NCBI RefSeq assembly: GCF_900095695.1 | Contig: NZ_FMIQ01000046.1 | Location: forward strand, 1-64,000 | Direction: 5' to 3' | Length of the DNA: 64,000 nucleotides | Source of the DNA: Hafnia alvei | GTDB taxonomy: Bacteria > Pseudomonadota > Gammaproteobacteria > Enterobacterales > Enterobacteriaceae | In this document: positions 22,790-32,520 of the stretch, piece after piece | Numbering within the stretch: the stretch's first letter is position 1 | How the letters are laid out: every line of letters begins with the position of its first letter | Notes under the pieces: generated by a model | What the model was told of the DNA's origin: nothing | Databases searched by the model: none | What the model saw: the letters and a program-made list of their open reading frames with translations, nothing else | Program-made: the position numbers and the translations under genes

Positions 22790-22827
22790 AGTATATCACG
22801 TGTTTATAGTGACGAAAACGGTTGCGT
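22790..22827 (-). promoter_or_regulatory. purEK promoter with PurR operator
   Basis: ACGAAAACGGTTGCGT at 22812-22827 matches the PurR consensus ACGCAAACGTTTGCGT at 14 of 16 positions. A TATACT -10 element on the minus strand is at 22795-22790, and the operator covers the -35 region, the same arrangement as in E. coli purE. Confidence 0.8.
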
Positions 22828-23225
22828 AGCGTTGCCTATACCGAGTTTTAGCGTCAACAATAGCACTTTGAGCATCAACATTATGTATGCCGTGCTGTTG
22901 TGTTTTTGAACAGATATGACGCTATGTATATTGTTATAATAGCTCGAAAAAAGTTAGTTATAATTATTAGTCGTCATTGAACAGGTTGTTAATTTTGTTT
23001 TTCTAGATACTTTTTCAGCTAAATTACATTACTGCTTATTAGTTTTAAAATATATAAGAATTCGATCTATTATAGTCATGTTATATATTTCATTGATGGT
23101 GTAATTGTAAATTGTAACGATTAATTTTATTCATTGAATGTCTGTTTATATAATGATATATATCAGTTAACAAATTAAATAACATGAAAATCCTAACTTA
23201 ACCTTAGTGGTGGTTAGAGAACAGG
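22828..23225. other. AT-rich region before the second GGDEF gene
   Basis: No gene is seen in about 400 bases. The sequence is very AT-rich. A TATAAT at 22935-22940 has no properly spaced -35, so the promoter of the downstream gene is not certain. Confidence 0.4.
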
Positions 23226-24620
23226 ATGTTCGCTATGTTAGAAAAAAAATTTTCCTTTCTGGAAAAAGGTCATTTTTTAAGTTTAGTTTCGTTCTTATTA
23301 CTATTTTGTTTATTTGTATTTTTTGTCCGCTTTGGTGAGCATCGGTTTGATGCTCTGCGCTCTTTTTTTCCAGTATCTACAGCTATTGTCTTAGTTTTGC
23401 ATATGTTTTTAACTATTATTATTTTGATACGCTTTCACTTCAATAATACCCATCTGCACTTAATCGCCATAGCAAGTGCTTATGGACTATCGAGTTTGTT
23501 TCTTGCGAATAGTCTATTTATATACCCTGGTGTTTTAATCTCAGAGTCTAAAATTAGTGAAAGCGCAAATGCTTTAGCCGTTGATTTCGTTATTCGCAGC
23601 TTTTCAATGGCCGCGTTATTTTTGCTCTCAGTGTTCTTCTATATAAAAAGAAAATGTAATTATGTTAATAAAAGCACTGTGGCCGCGAGCTGTGCTATTG
23701 TCATATTGATAGCCGTTAGCTTAGCGGTTGTTATTATAAGCAATAATGACATTTTACAATTGCCAATAATTGAAACGGATGAACTTAACTACCGCCGCCT
23801 GTGGAGTTCACATATTGGCAATGTCTTGATAATTATTTGGGTAATAACAACATTCACGGTTGTGTTCTTTACTAAGTTAGTTAATGGATTTTGGTTTAGT
23901 CTCAGTCTCAGTCTCAGTTGCCTAGCATTTCTTGGCAGTATCTTGTTGATGTGGCGTAGTGAATACGTAACCTCGTTAGCGTGGTACGGCTCTCATTTGT
24001 TTGAAGTACTGGCTACATTGTGCGTTGTTCTGGCGTTTATTTACGATATCTACAAGCTTTATCAAAAAGGCTTGGAGGATTATCTTGAATCCTATGAAAA
24101 TTCTATCCGTGACTCTCTCACGCATCTCTATGACTGGCGTTACTTTAACCATAAGTTGGCTAGCCGGATTAAAGGGGCTTCTGAAGCGTCACCGATTTCA
24201 CTATTTTTCATTGATATTGACCATTTTAAAAGTATCAATGATGGCTACGGTCACCCGGTTGGCGATAAAGTGATTCGTCATGTTGCTGATACAATGGTGG
24301 CATCAGTGCGTAAATCGGATGTGGTTGCGCGCTACGGTGGTGAAGAATTTGCCATTATTCTTAAAGGGTTAAATTCAAAGTCGGCATCTAGAATTGCTGA
24401 GAATATCCGCAATCGTGTGTCTGAAGACGTTCACGTTCATGGGGGACCGGAAAAAGTTACGGTCAGCATCGGTGTGTACACTATAACCGATCAACATCTC
24501 AGCGCAGATGAAGGCATATCCCGAGCCGATACCGCGATGTATCAAGCTAAAAAAAGCGGACGAAATTGTGTTGTGATTTTCTCTCATTCTATCTCCGACG
24601 TTGAGCACACAATCGCTTAG
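23226..24620 (+). CDS. Membrane-anchored diguanylate cyclase (GGDEF)
   Basis: This 464-residue protein has seven or eight membrane helices (about 15-285), then a short linker and a GGDEF domain (about 300-455) that makes cyclic di-GMP. The metal Asp lies in FIDIDHFKSINDGYGHPVGD, the I-site is RKSD, and the active site is GGEEF in ARYGGEEFAIIL. The membrane part is related only to its neighbour at 19580 as far as I can see; the conserved EYVTSLAWYGSHLFEVLAT before the catalytic domain is shared. ATG 23226 or the in-frame ATG 23235 could be the start. It lies downstream of the purE promoter region but on the opposite strand. Confidence 0.9.
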   Translation: MFAMLEKKFSFLEKGHFLSLVSFLLLFCLFVFFVRFGEHRFDALRSFFPVSTAIVLVLHMFLTIIILIRFHFNNTHLHLIAIASAYGLSSLFLANSLFIYPGVLISESKISESANALAVDFVIRSFSMAALFLLSVFFYIKRKCNYVNKSTVAASCAIVILIAVSLAVVIISNNDILQLPIIETDELNYRRLWSSHIGNVLIIIWVITTFTVVFFTKLVNGFWFSLSLSLSCLAFLGSILLMWRSEYVTSLAWYGSHLFEVLATLCVVLAFIYDIYKLYQKGLEDYLESYENSIRDSLTHLYDWRYFNHKLASRIKGASEASPISLFFIDIDHFKSINDGYGHPVGDKVIRHVADTMVASVRKSDVVARYGGEEFAIILKGLNSKSASRIAENIRNRVSEDVHVHGGPEKVTVSIGVYTITDQHLSADEGISRADTAMYQAKKSGRNCVVIFSHSISDVEHTIA

Positions 24621-24831
24621 CTTCCCTCAAACATCAGAATTTTCGCGTTTTCTCATTCATCTGACTATTTCATTCCTTTTCTCGTTCGAGATAAGACTGA
24701 TTTATACTGTATGGACTGGTAATATACCGCCACATCGCTTAAGGCTAAAAATGCCTAGGCGTGTGGCATTTGGACGGTATGCACCGTTATTCGCTTTATC
24801 AGTTCACACTTCATCAGAGTAAAAAGAAAAC

Positions 24832-25395
24832 ATGTCTGTCAAAATTTTGGCCTCCTCCATTACGAGCCTAGACTCATTTAGCCGCGATCCGGCGACGGCG
24901 TTAAAATCCGGCGATCGCGGAGTGATGACTGTGCTCGATAACAACATGCCAATTTTTTACGCCGTGACGCCAGAGAGAATGGCTGAGCTGTTGGCCATTG
25001 AAGATGCTGCCGGTCGTGCAAATTCAGATGTCGCTCTTGAAGAGTCTCTGTTTAATGATGATTTTAGCCATGACGCTGCCGCGCCTGTGGTACAGAATAT
25101 TCCAACGCCGTTGGGTAAATTTATGATGTACGCAGGATGGCAGCCTGACGCTGACTTTTTGCGCATGGCGGCAATGTGGGGATGTATTTTGACCTCACCG
25201 GTGACGCCAACCGAACTGGCCTCCTTTGTTGCTTATTGGCAAGCAGAGGGGAAAGCCTTCCATCATATACAATGGCAGCAAAAACTCGCACGTAGCGTGC
25301 AGCAAAACCGCATGAGCAACGGCGGGCAGCCAAAACGTGATGTTAATGACATAGGCGAACAAGATTATTCCATCCCTAAAGGTTTCAGAGGTTAA
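24832..25395 (+). CDS. dnaT: Primosomal protein DnaT
   Basis: DnaT acts in PriA-dependent replication restart, helping load DnaB with DnaC. The protein has 187 residues (E. coli 179). The N-terminal oligomerisation region begins MSVKILASSITSLDSFSRDP. The C-terminal DNA-binding half includes GKFMMYAGWQPDADFLRMAAMWG (about 100-122). It ends 2 bases before dnaC, an operon pair conserved in enterobacteria, although the location beside purEK and lpxH is not that of E. coli. Confidence 0.93.
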   Translation: MSVKILASSITSLDSFSRDPATALKSGDRGVMTVLDNNMPIFYAVTPERMAELLAIEDAAGRANSDVALEESLFNDDFSHDAAAPVVQNIPTPLGKFMMYAGWQPDADFLRMAAMWGCILTSPVTPTELASFVAYWQAEGKAFHHIQWQQKLARSVQQNRMSNGGQPKRDVNDIGEQDYSIPKGFRG

Positions 25396-25397
25396 AG

Positions 25398-26144
25398 ATG
25401 AAAGATGCCGCTAGCATGAACCTGATGCAGAGATTGAAGAAAATGATGCCTGCTCACGTTGAGCCTAAATTCACTAACGCCGAAGAGTGGCGGGTTTGGC
25501 AGGAAGAAGAAGGGCGCAAACGGTCAGAAGCCATTTCACGTGAGAATCAGGCAATGAAAATGCAGCGCGTTTTCAAGCGCTCTGGCATTCGCCCCCTGCA
25601 TATGAACTGTTCGTTTGATAATTATCGTGTCGAGTGTGAAGGGCAACGCATTGCTCTAGAGCGCGCGCGCCAATATGCTTCAGAATTTGACGGCAATATC
25701 GCAAGCTTTGTGTTTTCTGGTAAGCCTGGTACAGGGAAAAATCATCTGGCGGCGGCTATCGGCAACGATCTGATTTTGCGAAATAAGTCAGTACTTATTG
25801 TCACCGTGGCGGATCTGATGTCGAGCATGAAGGGCACGTTTAGTGGCCACAGTGACACCACCGAAGAGCGCCTGTTAGAGGATCTCAGCGCGGTGGATTT
25901 GCTTGTTATCGATGAAATTGGTGTGCAGACTGAATCACGCTATGAAAAAGTAATCATCAATCAAATCGTTGACCGCCGTTCATCGTCTAAACGACCAACT
26001 GGCATGCTGTCTAACCTAAACGTGCAAAGCATGAATACGTTACTCGGCGAACGCGTGATGGATCGCATGAGCTTAGGTAATAGCTTATGGGTTAATTTTG
26101 ATTGGGAAAGCTATCGCAGCCGCGTAGTGGGTAACGAATACTAA
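25398..26144 (+). CDS. dnaC: DNA replication helicase loader DnaC
   Basis: DnaC is the AAA+ ATPase that opens and loads the DnaB helicase. It has 248 residues (E. coli 245). The N-terminal DnaB-binding region is LMQRLKKMMPAHVEPKF. Walker A is GKPGTGKNH (about 110-118), Walker B is LLVIDEIG (about 169-176), and sensor and Arg-finger regions follow (GERVMDRM). The start ATG 25398 lies 2 bases after dnaT, giving the E. coli-like N-terminus MK. Confidence 0.96.
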   Translation: MKDAASMNLMQRLKKMMPAHVEPKFTNAEEWRVWQEEEGRKRSEAISRENQAMKMQRVFKRSGIRPLHMNCSFDNYRVECEGQRIALERARQYASEFDGNIASFVFSGKPGTGKNHLAAAIGNDLILRNKSVLIVTVADLMSSMKGTFSGHSDTTEERLLEDLSAVDLLVIDEIGVQTESRYEKVIINQIVDRRSSSKRPTGMLSNLNVQSMNTLLGERVMDRMSLGNSLWVNFDWESYRSRVVGNEY

Positions 26145-26162
26145 CGCGCGTTCAAGGCGTAT

Positions 26163-26888
26163 TTAGAAGGGAAACTCAATCAGTTCAATACCTGCGGGCG
26201 TAACGCTTATCATCGAACCTTGATAGTGCCATGCGCCCAGTACGGCCCGCTTTGCAAGCTTATCGTTTGGCATGGAAACATCATGAATCGCTGGACGGTG
26301 AGTGTGCCCATGAATCAGCCACTCGGCCTGATTTCTCTCTAACGCTTCTATAACAGCCTGTTGATTGACGTCCATGATGGCGTCAGATTTATCACCGTTG
26401 GTCATTTGGCTGCGATCGCGCATCTTGGCCGCGATATTTAAGCGGGTACGCAGGGGTAACCACAAAAACAATTTTTGAATAAGCGGGTTATGCACTTTAC
26501 GGCGGTAGCGTTGGTAGTCTTCATCGTCGATACACAGGGTGTCACCGTGCATGATGAGAATGCGGTGTCCATACAGCGTCAATAAAGTTTCTTGGGGAAG
26601 TAACGTCATCCCGCATTCCTGTGCGAAACGTTTACCGATCAAGAAATCACGATTGCCATGAATGAAATAGCAAGGTGTGCCAGAGGATGTTAGATCGCGT
26701 AATGCTGCGGCAATTTCACGGTGCAGCGGCTGCGGATCGTCGTCGCCAATCCAGTATTCAAAAAAGTCACCGAGAATATACAAAGCATCTGCCTGATAGG
26801 CATCGCGCTGTAAAAAACGCAGAAAACCGGCGGTAATCGCCGGTTCCTGTTCGCTAAGATGCAAATCTGCAATAAATAGCGTACGCAT
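26163..26888 (-). CDS. lpxH: UDP-2,3-diacylglucosamine hydrolase
   Basis: LpxH releases UMP from UDP-2,3-diacylglucosamine to give lipid X in lipid A synthesis, as a peripheral membrane enzyme. It is a calcineurin-like phosphoesterase with ADLHL (about 7-11), [12 protein letters not shown] (about 40-51), GNRDF (about 78-82) and HGHTHRP (about 194-200). The frame has a TTG one codon earlier, but ATG 26888 gives [11 protein letters not shown], matching E. coli. It lies 11 bases after ppiB, so it is probably co-transcribed; its own ribosome site is weak. Confidence 0.95.
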   Translation of the reverse strand: MRTLFIADLHLSEQEPAITAGFLRFLQRDAYQADALYILGDFFEYWIGDDDPQPLHREIAAALRDLTSSGTPCYFIHGNRDFLIGKRFAQECGMTLLPQETLLTLYGHRILIMHGDTLCIDDEDYQRYRRKVHNPLIQKLFLWLPLRTRLNIAAKMRDRSQMTNGDKSDAIMDVNQQAVIEALERNQAEWLIHGHTHRPAIHDVSMPNDKLAKRAVLGAWHYQGSMISVTPAGIELIEFPF

Positions 26889-26899
26889 CAAGAAAGCGA

Positions 26900-27394
<495 letters not shown>

Positions 27395-27692
27395 ATCAAT
27401 AATCCTGTTTTTTTGATGTAGAGGACGAAAGAATGCGATTGTAGCCGATGCGCAGGGCGCTGACACCCTTTTGTCGCAGTTAGCGTATCGCCTTTCTTAA
27501 CGGTACATCACTACGATAACGGAAATACCCCTTGGGCTGCAAAACTCTGTGAAAATCGAAAACTTGAAAGAGTACAAAGAAGAACACAAGAAATCGGCCC
27601 CCAAACGGGTGAAAATAGGGGTTATTCTTGCAAACAGCCTTTCTTCGCGGTTCAATACACCTAATATTATGTCAAACATCACGGATGCCCCG

Positions 27693-29078
27693 ATGCTAAA
27701 GATTTTTAACACACTCAGTCGTCAAAAAGAGGAATTCAAACCTATTCACGCCGGTGAAGTCGGTATGTATGTGTGCGGGGTAACCATTTATGATCTGTGT
27801 CATATCGGCCATGGCCGTACATTCGTTTCTTTTGATGTGGTGGCGCGTTATCTACGCTATTTAGGCTACAACCTTAAATATGTGCGTAACGTGACGGACG
27901 TAGATGACAAAATTATCAAGCGTGCGCTGGAAAATGGCGAAACCTGCGAGCAGTTGACCGAACGTATGCTGGCTGAGATGCACAAAGATTTCGATTCGTT
28001 GAATATTGCGCGTCCCGATCTTGAGCCACGTGCGACGCACCATATTCCTGAGATTATTGAAATCGTCGAATTGCTGATTGCGCGCGGTCATGCTTACGTC
28101 GCCAGCAACGGCGATGTGATGTTTGCCGTGGATACCGATCCGGATTATGGTCTGCTGTCTCGACAGGACTTGGATCAGCTGCAGGCAGGTGCTCGCGTTG
28201 AAATTGCCGACGTGAAACGCAATCCGATGGATTTCGTGCTGTGGAAAATGTCGAAACCGGGTGAGCCAAGCTGGGAGTCCCCTTGGGGCCTAGGTCGTCC
28301 TGGATGGCATATTGAATGTTCAGCCATGAACTGCAAACAGTTGGGCGAACATTTCGATATTCACGGCGGCGGTTCTGACCTGATGTTCCCGCATCACGAG
28401 AATGAAATTGCGCAATCAAGCTGTGCGCACGATGGTCCTTATGTGAATTACTGGATGCACTCCGGTATGGTGATGATTGACCGCGAAAAAATGTCGAAAT
28501 CGCTGGGCAACTTCTTCACTATTCGTGATGTGCTGCAGCACTATGACGCTGAAACCGTGCGCTATTTCCTGATGTCAGGCCACTATCGTAGCCAACTCAA
28601 CTACAGCGAAGAGAACCTGAAGCAAGCACGTGCTGCTTTGGAACGTCTGTATACCGCGCTGCGTGGCACCGATCCTCACGCTGAACCAGCCGGTGGCAAC
28701 GTCTTTGAAGCACGTTTCCGCGAAGCTATGGACGACGATTTCAACACGCCAGAAGCCTATTCGGCATTGTTTGATTTGGCGCGTGAAGTTAATCGCCTGA
28801 AATCAGAAGATATGACGCTGGCTAATGCCATGGCGGCCGAGCTACGTAAGCTGGCGAAAATCCTTGGCCTGTTGGAGCAGGATCCAGAAGTATTCTTGCA
28901 AAGCGGTGCGCAGGTTGACGACGGCGAAGTGGCTAAGATTGAAGCATTAATCAAACAGCGTAACGATGCTCGTGCGGCAAAAGATTGGGCGATGGCCGAT
29001 TCGGCGCGTGATCAATTGAATGAGCTCGGTATTGTGCTCGAAGATGGCCCGCAGGGCACGACTTGGCGTCGTAAATAA
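27693..29078 (+). CDS. cysS: Cysteinyl-tRNA synthetase
   Basis: This class I aminoacyl-tRNA synthetase charges tRNA-Cys. ATG 27693 gives 461 residues beginning [15 protein letters not shown], identical in length to E. coli; the frame is open to 27549 but lacks similarity there. The HIGH-type motif is CHIGHGR (about 35-41), KMSKS is at about 266-270, and the zinc ligands are the Cys of MYVCGVT, the Cys of ECSAMNC and the His of HHENE. It is divergent from ppiB. Confidence 0.97.
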   Translation: MLKIFNTLSRQKEEFKPIHAGEVGMYVCGVTIYDLCHIGHGRTFVSFDVVARYLRYLGYNLKYVRNVTDVDDKIIKRALENGETCEQLTERMLAEMHKDFDSLNIARPDLEPRATHHIPEIIEIVELLIARGHAYVASNGDVMFAVDTDPDYGLLSRQDLDQLQAGARVEIADVKRNPMDFVLWKMSKPGEPSWESPWGLGRPGWHIECSAMNCKQLGEHFDIHGGGSDLMFPHHENEIAQSSCAHDGPYVNYWMHSGMVMIDREKMSKSLGNFFTIRDVLQHYDAETVRYFLMSGHYRSQLNYSEENLKQARAALERLYTALRGTDPHAEPAGGNVFEARFREAMDDDFNTPEAYSALFDLAREVNRLKSEDMTLANAMAAELRKLAKILGLLEQDPEVFLQSGAQVDDGEVAKIEALIKQRNDARAAKDWAMADSARDQLNELGIVLEDGPQGTTWRRK

Positions 29079-29097
29079 GACGTTCGATTTATCCAAT

Positions 29098-29126
29098 AAA
29101 AAAGCCGGCGGATAAGCCGGCTTTTT
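29098..29126 (+). terminator. Bidirectional terminator between cysS and ybcJ
   Basis: AAAAAGCCGGC and GCCGGCTTTTT form a perfect 11-bp palindrome arm pair with a 6-base loop, 20 bases after the cysS stop. The A and T tracts allow termination in both directions for the convergent ybcJ. Confidence 0.9.
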
Positions 29127-29143
29127 CACATCAAGCGTAGAGA

Positions 29144-29356
29144 TTACGCTTTGACCTGCACGCTTTGACCGTTATAAGTCACCGTCTGGCCGTCAATAAT
29201 TTTGCAGCGTTTACGGGTTTCGATCTTCCCATCAACTTTCACATAGCCGTCAGCAATAGCGTTTTTTGCTGCTGCGCCGCTGTCATTCCAGCCTTGTAGT
29301 TTCAGCAGATCGCACAGTTCAACGTGCGGATGGTTTTCCAGATGGAAGATTTCCAT
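29144..29356 (-). CDS. ybcJ: S4-like RNA-binding protein YbcJ
   Basis: This 70-residue protein has an S4-like alpha-L fold. The motif GWNDSGAAAKNAIADGYVKVDGKIETRKRCKI is the S4 signature (about 21-53). E. coli YbcJ is thought to bind RNA, with no established target. ATG 29356 gives MEIFHLENHPHVELCDLLKL. It is convergent with cysS; the E. coli order cysS-ybcJ-folD is retained with an aldehyde dehydrogenase inserted. Confidence 0.93.
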   Translation of the reverse strand: MEIFHLENHPHVELCDLLKLQGWNDSGAAAKNAIADGYVKVDGKIETRKRCKIIDGQTVTYNGQSVQVKA

Positions 29357-29542
29357 GGTGTTATCTCTTTATTCTTTGGGAGTGATTCGTTCGAGATGCC
29401 GTAGCCATCATATAGCCAGTGCATGGCTATCAATATACGGCGGGCAATGCGCTATTATGCCAGTTTGCACGCAATGGCGCATAGCTAATCTACGAGTGCG
29501 GGTGCGTTGCCACACCCGCGGAGAATTCACCCCAAGAATAAT

Positions 29543-30910
29543 TTAAGCCACAACGACCAGTTTTTGGTTTGTGAACTCTTTAATCCCCAGATCGGCCAGT
29601 TCATGGCCATAGCCTGAACGTTTTACGCCACCAAACGGCAGTTCTGGCGCAGTACCGCTCAAGGTATTGATAAATACCATACCGGTTTCAATGCGCGAGG
29701 CCATTTTTTTACCGCGTTCAATGTTGTTAGTGAAGATGGCACCACCAAGGCCATAGTGTGAATCGTTCGCCAAGCTGATGGCTTCATCGTCACTCTTCAC
29801 GACGAACACCATCGCAACTGGGCCAAAGAACTCTTCGAAATAGGCTGGATTATCGCGCTTGATGTCGGTGAGAATTGTTGGGGGGTAGAAATAGCCTTGT
29901 TGATCCACCGCCTTGCCACCTAATGTGGCCTTAGCGCCATTTTTGACTGCTTTATCAACCTGTTTAACCAAGTTCTGCAATGCGCCTTTAGAAGATAGCG
30001 GCCCCATGGTGGTGCTCGGATCGAGCGGATCGCCCATTTTTACGGATGCCAAAGCTTGGGTAAAACCAGCAAGAAACTTATCGGCAATTTTTTCATGAAT
30101 AATGAAGCGTTTGGCTGCGGTACACACCTGACCCGCATTTTGCAGACGAGCCTGAGCGCCTACTTTTATCGCCTTGTCGAGGTCGCAATCATCAAGAACC
30201 ACAAATACGTCGTTCCCACCAAGTTCCATGGTGGATTTTTTAAGGTTCTTGGCCGCCTGTGCAGCCACCACGCTACCCGCTTGTTCTGAACCGGTAAGAG
30301 CAACGCCGCTGACACGATCGTCATCGATGATGCTGGCGACTTGATCCTGTGAGATGAACAAATTGGTATAGGCACCTTTGGGGGCACCAGCCTGAGAGAC
30401 CATCCGTTCGAAGGTTTCTGCGCAGTGGGGGACGATGCTAGCGTGTTTCACCATCACGCTGTTACCGACGGCCATATTAGGGGCTAATACGCGCATAAGC
30501 TGGTAGAACGGGAAATTCCAAGGCTCAACGGCCATGATGATGCCAATGGGATGATGTTCAACCCACGCATCACCGAGCGATGAAGGGTATTTCACCGGTT
30601 TTAGAAACGCTTTAGCGTTGTCTGCATAATATTGGGCGATTGCAGCGCAGATCTTAACTTCCCCACGGCTCTGCTCAATAAGTTTACCCATTTCTTGGCT
30701 GATCGTTTTCGCCAGTTCTTCTTCGTGTTGGGTAAACAGCTCAGACAGCTTGCTAAGAACCTTAAGGCGTTGAGATATATCGCCTTGTGCCCAGTCTGAC
30801 TTATAAAGTTGGTGTGCGGTTGCTAAGGCCGATTCGACATATTTATCGTCGTGCTGCGGATATTCTTTGATGAGTTTATCGGTGTAAGGGTTGATTGTCT
30901 GGTATGGCAT
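29543..30910 (-). CDS. NAD(P)-dependent succinate-semialdehyde dehydrogenase-like (Sad/YneI type)
   Basis: This aldehyde dehydrogenase has 455 residues, beginning MPYQTINPYTDKLIKEYPQ, which fits the short Sad/YneI group. The catalytic Cys is in NAGQVCTAAKRF (about 255-266), the general-base Glu in MELGGNDVF (about 224-232), and the NAD-binding motif EPWNFPFYQ is at about 128-136. The substrate is likely succinate semialdehyde or another medium aldehyde; the exact substrate is not shown by sequence. ATG 30910 has AGGAGCC upstream. It is a single gene between ybcJ and folD on the minus strand. Confidence 0.85.
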   Translation of the reverse strand: MPYQTINPYTDKLIKEYPQHDDKYVESALATAHQLYKSDWAQGDISQRLKVLSKLSELFTQHEEELAKTISQEMGKLIEQSRGEVKICAAIAQYYADNAKAFLKPVKYPSSLGDAWVEHHPIGIIMAVEPWNFPFYQLMRVLAPNMAVGNSVMVKHASIVPHCAETFERMVSQAGAPKGAYTNLFISQDQVASIIDDDRVSGVALTGSEQAGSVVAAQAAKNLKKSTMELGGNDVFVVLDDCDLDKAIKVGAQARLQNAGQVCTAAKRFIIHEKIADKFLAGFTQALASVKMGDPLDPSTTMGPLSSKGALQNLVKQVDKAVKNGAKATLGGKAVDQQGYFYPPTILTDIKRDNPAYFEEFFGPVAMVFVVKSDDEAISLANDSHYGLGGAIFTNNIERGKKMASRIETGMVFINTLSGTAPELPFGGVKRSGYGHELADLGIKEFTNQKLVVVA

Positions 30911-31141
30911 GATGGCTCCTTATCGGTATAGATCATGTTGACGAAGACGAGTTGGATATTCTCCGAGCTAGGTGATTGAATGACATCATGTTTATGAACG
31001 TGAATGGAGCAACTGAGGTTAACGAGTTCGCGGCTCAATCGCAGATGTGTAATAAATAACTATAGGCTGGAATGACATATCTACAAGGAAATGGCGTGAG
31101 ACTAGGAATTATCTTGCTGAGTTGACCGGCGCTAAAAATGA

Positions 31142-31166
31142 ATAAAGCCAGTCAATGACTGGCTTA
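31142..31166 (-). terminator. folD terminator
   Basis: AAGCCAGTC and GACTGGCTT form a 9-bp stem with a 3-base loop, about 20 bases beyond the folD stop on the minus strand, followed by TATTCATTTTT. Confidence 0.8.
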
Positions 31167-31186
31167 TATTGAAAGTGGTTTGCTGC

Positions 31187-32044
31187 TTAAATATCGTGAA
31201 ACTCTTCGCAAGCCTGCAGGGTATTTTGAATCAGCGTTGCTACGGTCATTGGCCCAACGCCACCCGGTACCGGCGTGATCCAACCCGCGCGCTCAACGGC
31301 AACGTCAAACTCAACGTCACCAACGACTTTCCCACTGGCTAAACGGTTGATCCCAACATCGATCACTACGGCGCCAGGTTTGATCCATGCACCTGGAATA
31401 AAGCCCGGCTTACCCACGGCAACCACAACCAGATCGGCATTTTCAACGTGCTTTTGCAGATCCTTGGTAAAGCGATGGGTAATGGTGGTAGTACAACCAG
31501 CCAATAACAGCTCGAGTCCCATAGGACGGCCCACGATATTTGACGCCCCAACGACCACGGCGTTCAAGCCATAGGTATTGATTTCGCAGCGTTCTAGCAT
31601 GGTGATGATGCCGCGAGGGGTGCAAGGGCGGAGCTTTGGCGAACGCTGGCATAAGCGGCCAACGTTATAAGGATGGAAGCCATCAACGTCTTTATCTGGG
31701 CTGATTCTTTCCAGCACTTTTACGTTGTCGATACCGGCAGGCAGCGGAAGCTGAACCAAAATGCCGTCGATAGTGTTATCGGCGTTGAGGTCATCAATCA
31801 AACTTAATAGCTGCTCTTCGCTGGTGGATATCGGCAGATCGTAAGATTTTGATACGATACCGACTTCTTCACATGCGCGGCGTTTGCTACCGACATAAAT
31901 CTGTGAGGCAGGGTTTTCGCCTACTAATATTACCGCCAGCCCAGGGGCACGTTTCCCCTCAGCCAAACGTTGTTCTACGCGCACAGCCATCTCGCTTCTA
32001 ACCTGCTGCGCAATCGTTTTACCATCAATAATCTTTGCTGCCAT
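31187..32044 (-). CDS. folD: Methylenetetrahydrofolate dehydrogenase / methenyltetrahydrofolate cyclohydrolase
   Basis: FolD interconverts methylene-, methenyl- and formyl-tetrahydrofolate for one-carbon metabolism. It has 285 residues (E. coli 288). The catalytic Lys is in [17 protein letters not shown] (about 48-64), VQLPLP is at about 99-104, and the NADP site is [17 protein letters not shown] (about 161-177). [11 protein letters not shown] is near the end. It is directly upstream of the tRNA-Arg gene, as in E. coli. Confidence 0.97.
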   Translation of the reverse strand: MAAKIIDGKTIAQQVRSEMAVRVEQRLAEGKRAPGLAVILVGENPASQIYVGSKRRACEEVGIVSKSYDLPISTSEEQLLSLIDDLNADNTIDGILVQLPLPAGIDNVKVLERISPDKDVDGFHPYNVGRLCQRSPKLRPCTPRGIITMLERCEINTYGLNAVVVGASNIVGRPMGLELLLAGCTTTITHRFTKDLQKHVENADLVVVAVGKPGFIPGAWIKPGAVVIDVGINRLASGKVVGDVEFDVAVERAGWITPVPGGVGPMTVATLIQNTLQACEEFHDI

Positions 32045-32170
32045 CAGTGACGAAATCCATCAATATTGTTCAAGCGGGGGAGGGCTTCTATTGTGTCAGA
32101 TGCAAAGCGTGCTGTCAGGCAAAGAATAACCATAAAATAACCAAGTAGATGATCAAACGGACAAAAGGCA

Positions 32171-32198
32171 TTGACTCAAACCGTGCTGACCGTATAAT
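32171..32198 (+). promoter_or_regulatory. tRNA-Arg promoter
   Basis: TTGACT (32171-32176) and TATAAT (32193-32198) are 16 bases apart and lie about 50 bases before the tRNA. The match to the sigma-70 consensus is very close. Confidence 0.85.
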
Positions 32199-32248
32199 CC
32201 AAATCCGCTGCATGACCCGACAGAGAGCAACTGCTCAACCGTCTCAGT

Positions 32249-32325
32249 GCGCCCTTAGCTCAGTTGGATAGAGCAACGGCCTTCTAAGCCGTAGGTCACA
32301 GGTTCGAATCCTGTAGGGCGTACCA
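32249..32325 (+). tRNA. argU: tRNA-Arg(TCT)
   Basis: The 77-base cloverleaf includes the encoded CCA. The anticodon stem ACGGC/GCCGT holds the loop CTTCTAA, giving anticodon TCT, which reads AGA. The T-arm GGTTCGAATCC is standard. The acceptor GCGCCCT pairs with AGGGCGT, with a G-T at the first pair. It matches E. coli argU closely and lies next to folD, as argU does there. Its 3' part is the attachment site of the island. Confidence 0.97.
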
Positions 32326-32330
32326 TTTCG
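32303..32330 (+). other. attL of the genomic island (tRNA 3' end)
   Basis: The sequence from TTCGAATCCTGTAGGG to ACCATTT recurs at 53970-53992 with a 2-base gap (CG missing in the right copy). The left copy lies inside the intact tRNA, as expected for a P4-type integrase that regenerates the tRNA 3' end. Confidence 0.8.
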
Positions 32331-32338
32331 AAGTAAAC

Positions 32339-32362
32339 AGACGTCAACTGACGTCTTTTTTT
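32339..32362 (+). terminator. tRNA terminator
   Basis: AGACGTC and GACGTCT form a stem with a 4-base loop, followed by a run of seven T, 14 bases after the tRNA. It lies inside the island side of the attachment site, so the island supplies it. Confidence 0.8.
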
Positions 32363-32520
32363 ATGCCTGAAATTCAGCGAGTTGGCTGTTTTTAGTGCGT
32401 CGAAACTCTCTCAGACTCTACCTACATCTACCAGCATCAAGTAGTATCTGTTGGTATATGTGATGGTACATCCCCGTTCAATGACATCTTATACCAACAG
32501 CCAGCAACGGAGGGCCTCAA

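Noticed and set aside
24601..24822. 73-codon ORF between the second cyclase gene and dnaT
   Set aside because: Overlaps the end of the cyclase gene, no ribosome site, no resemblance to known proteins.
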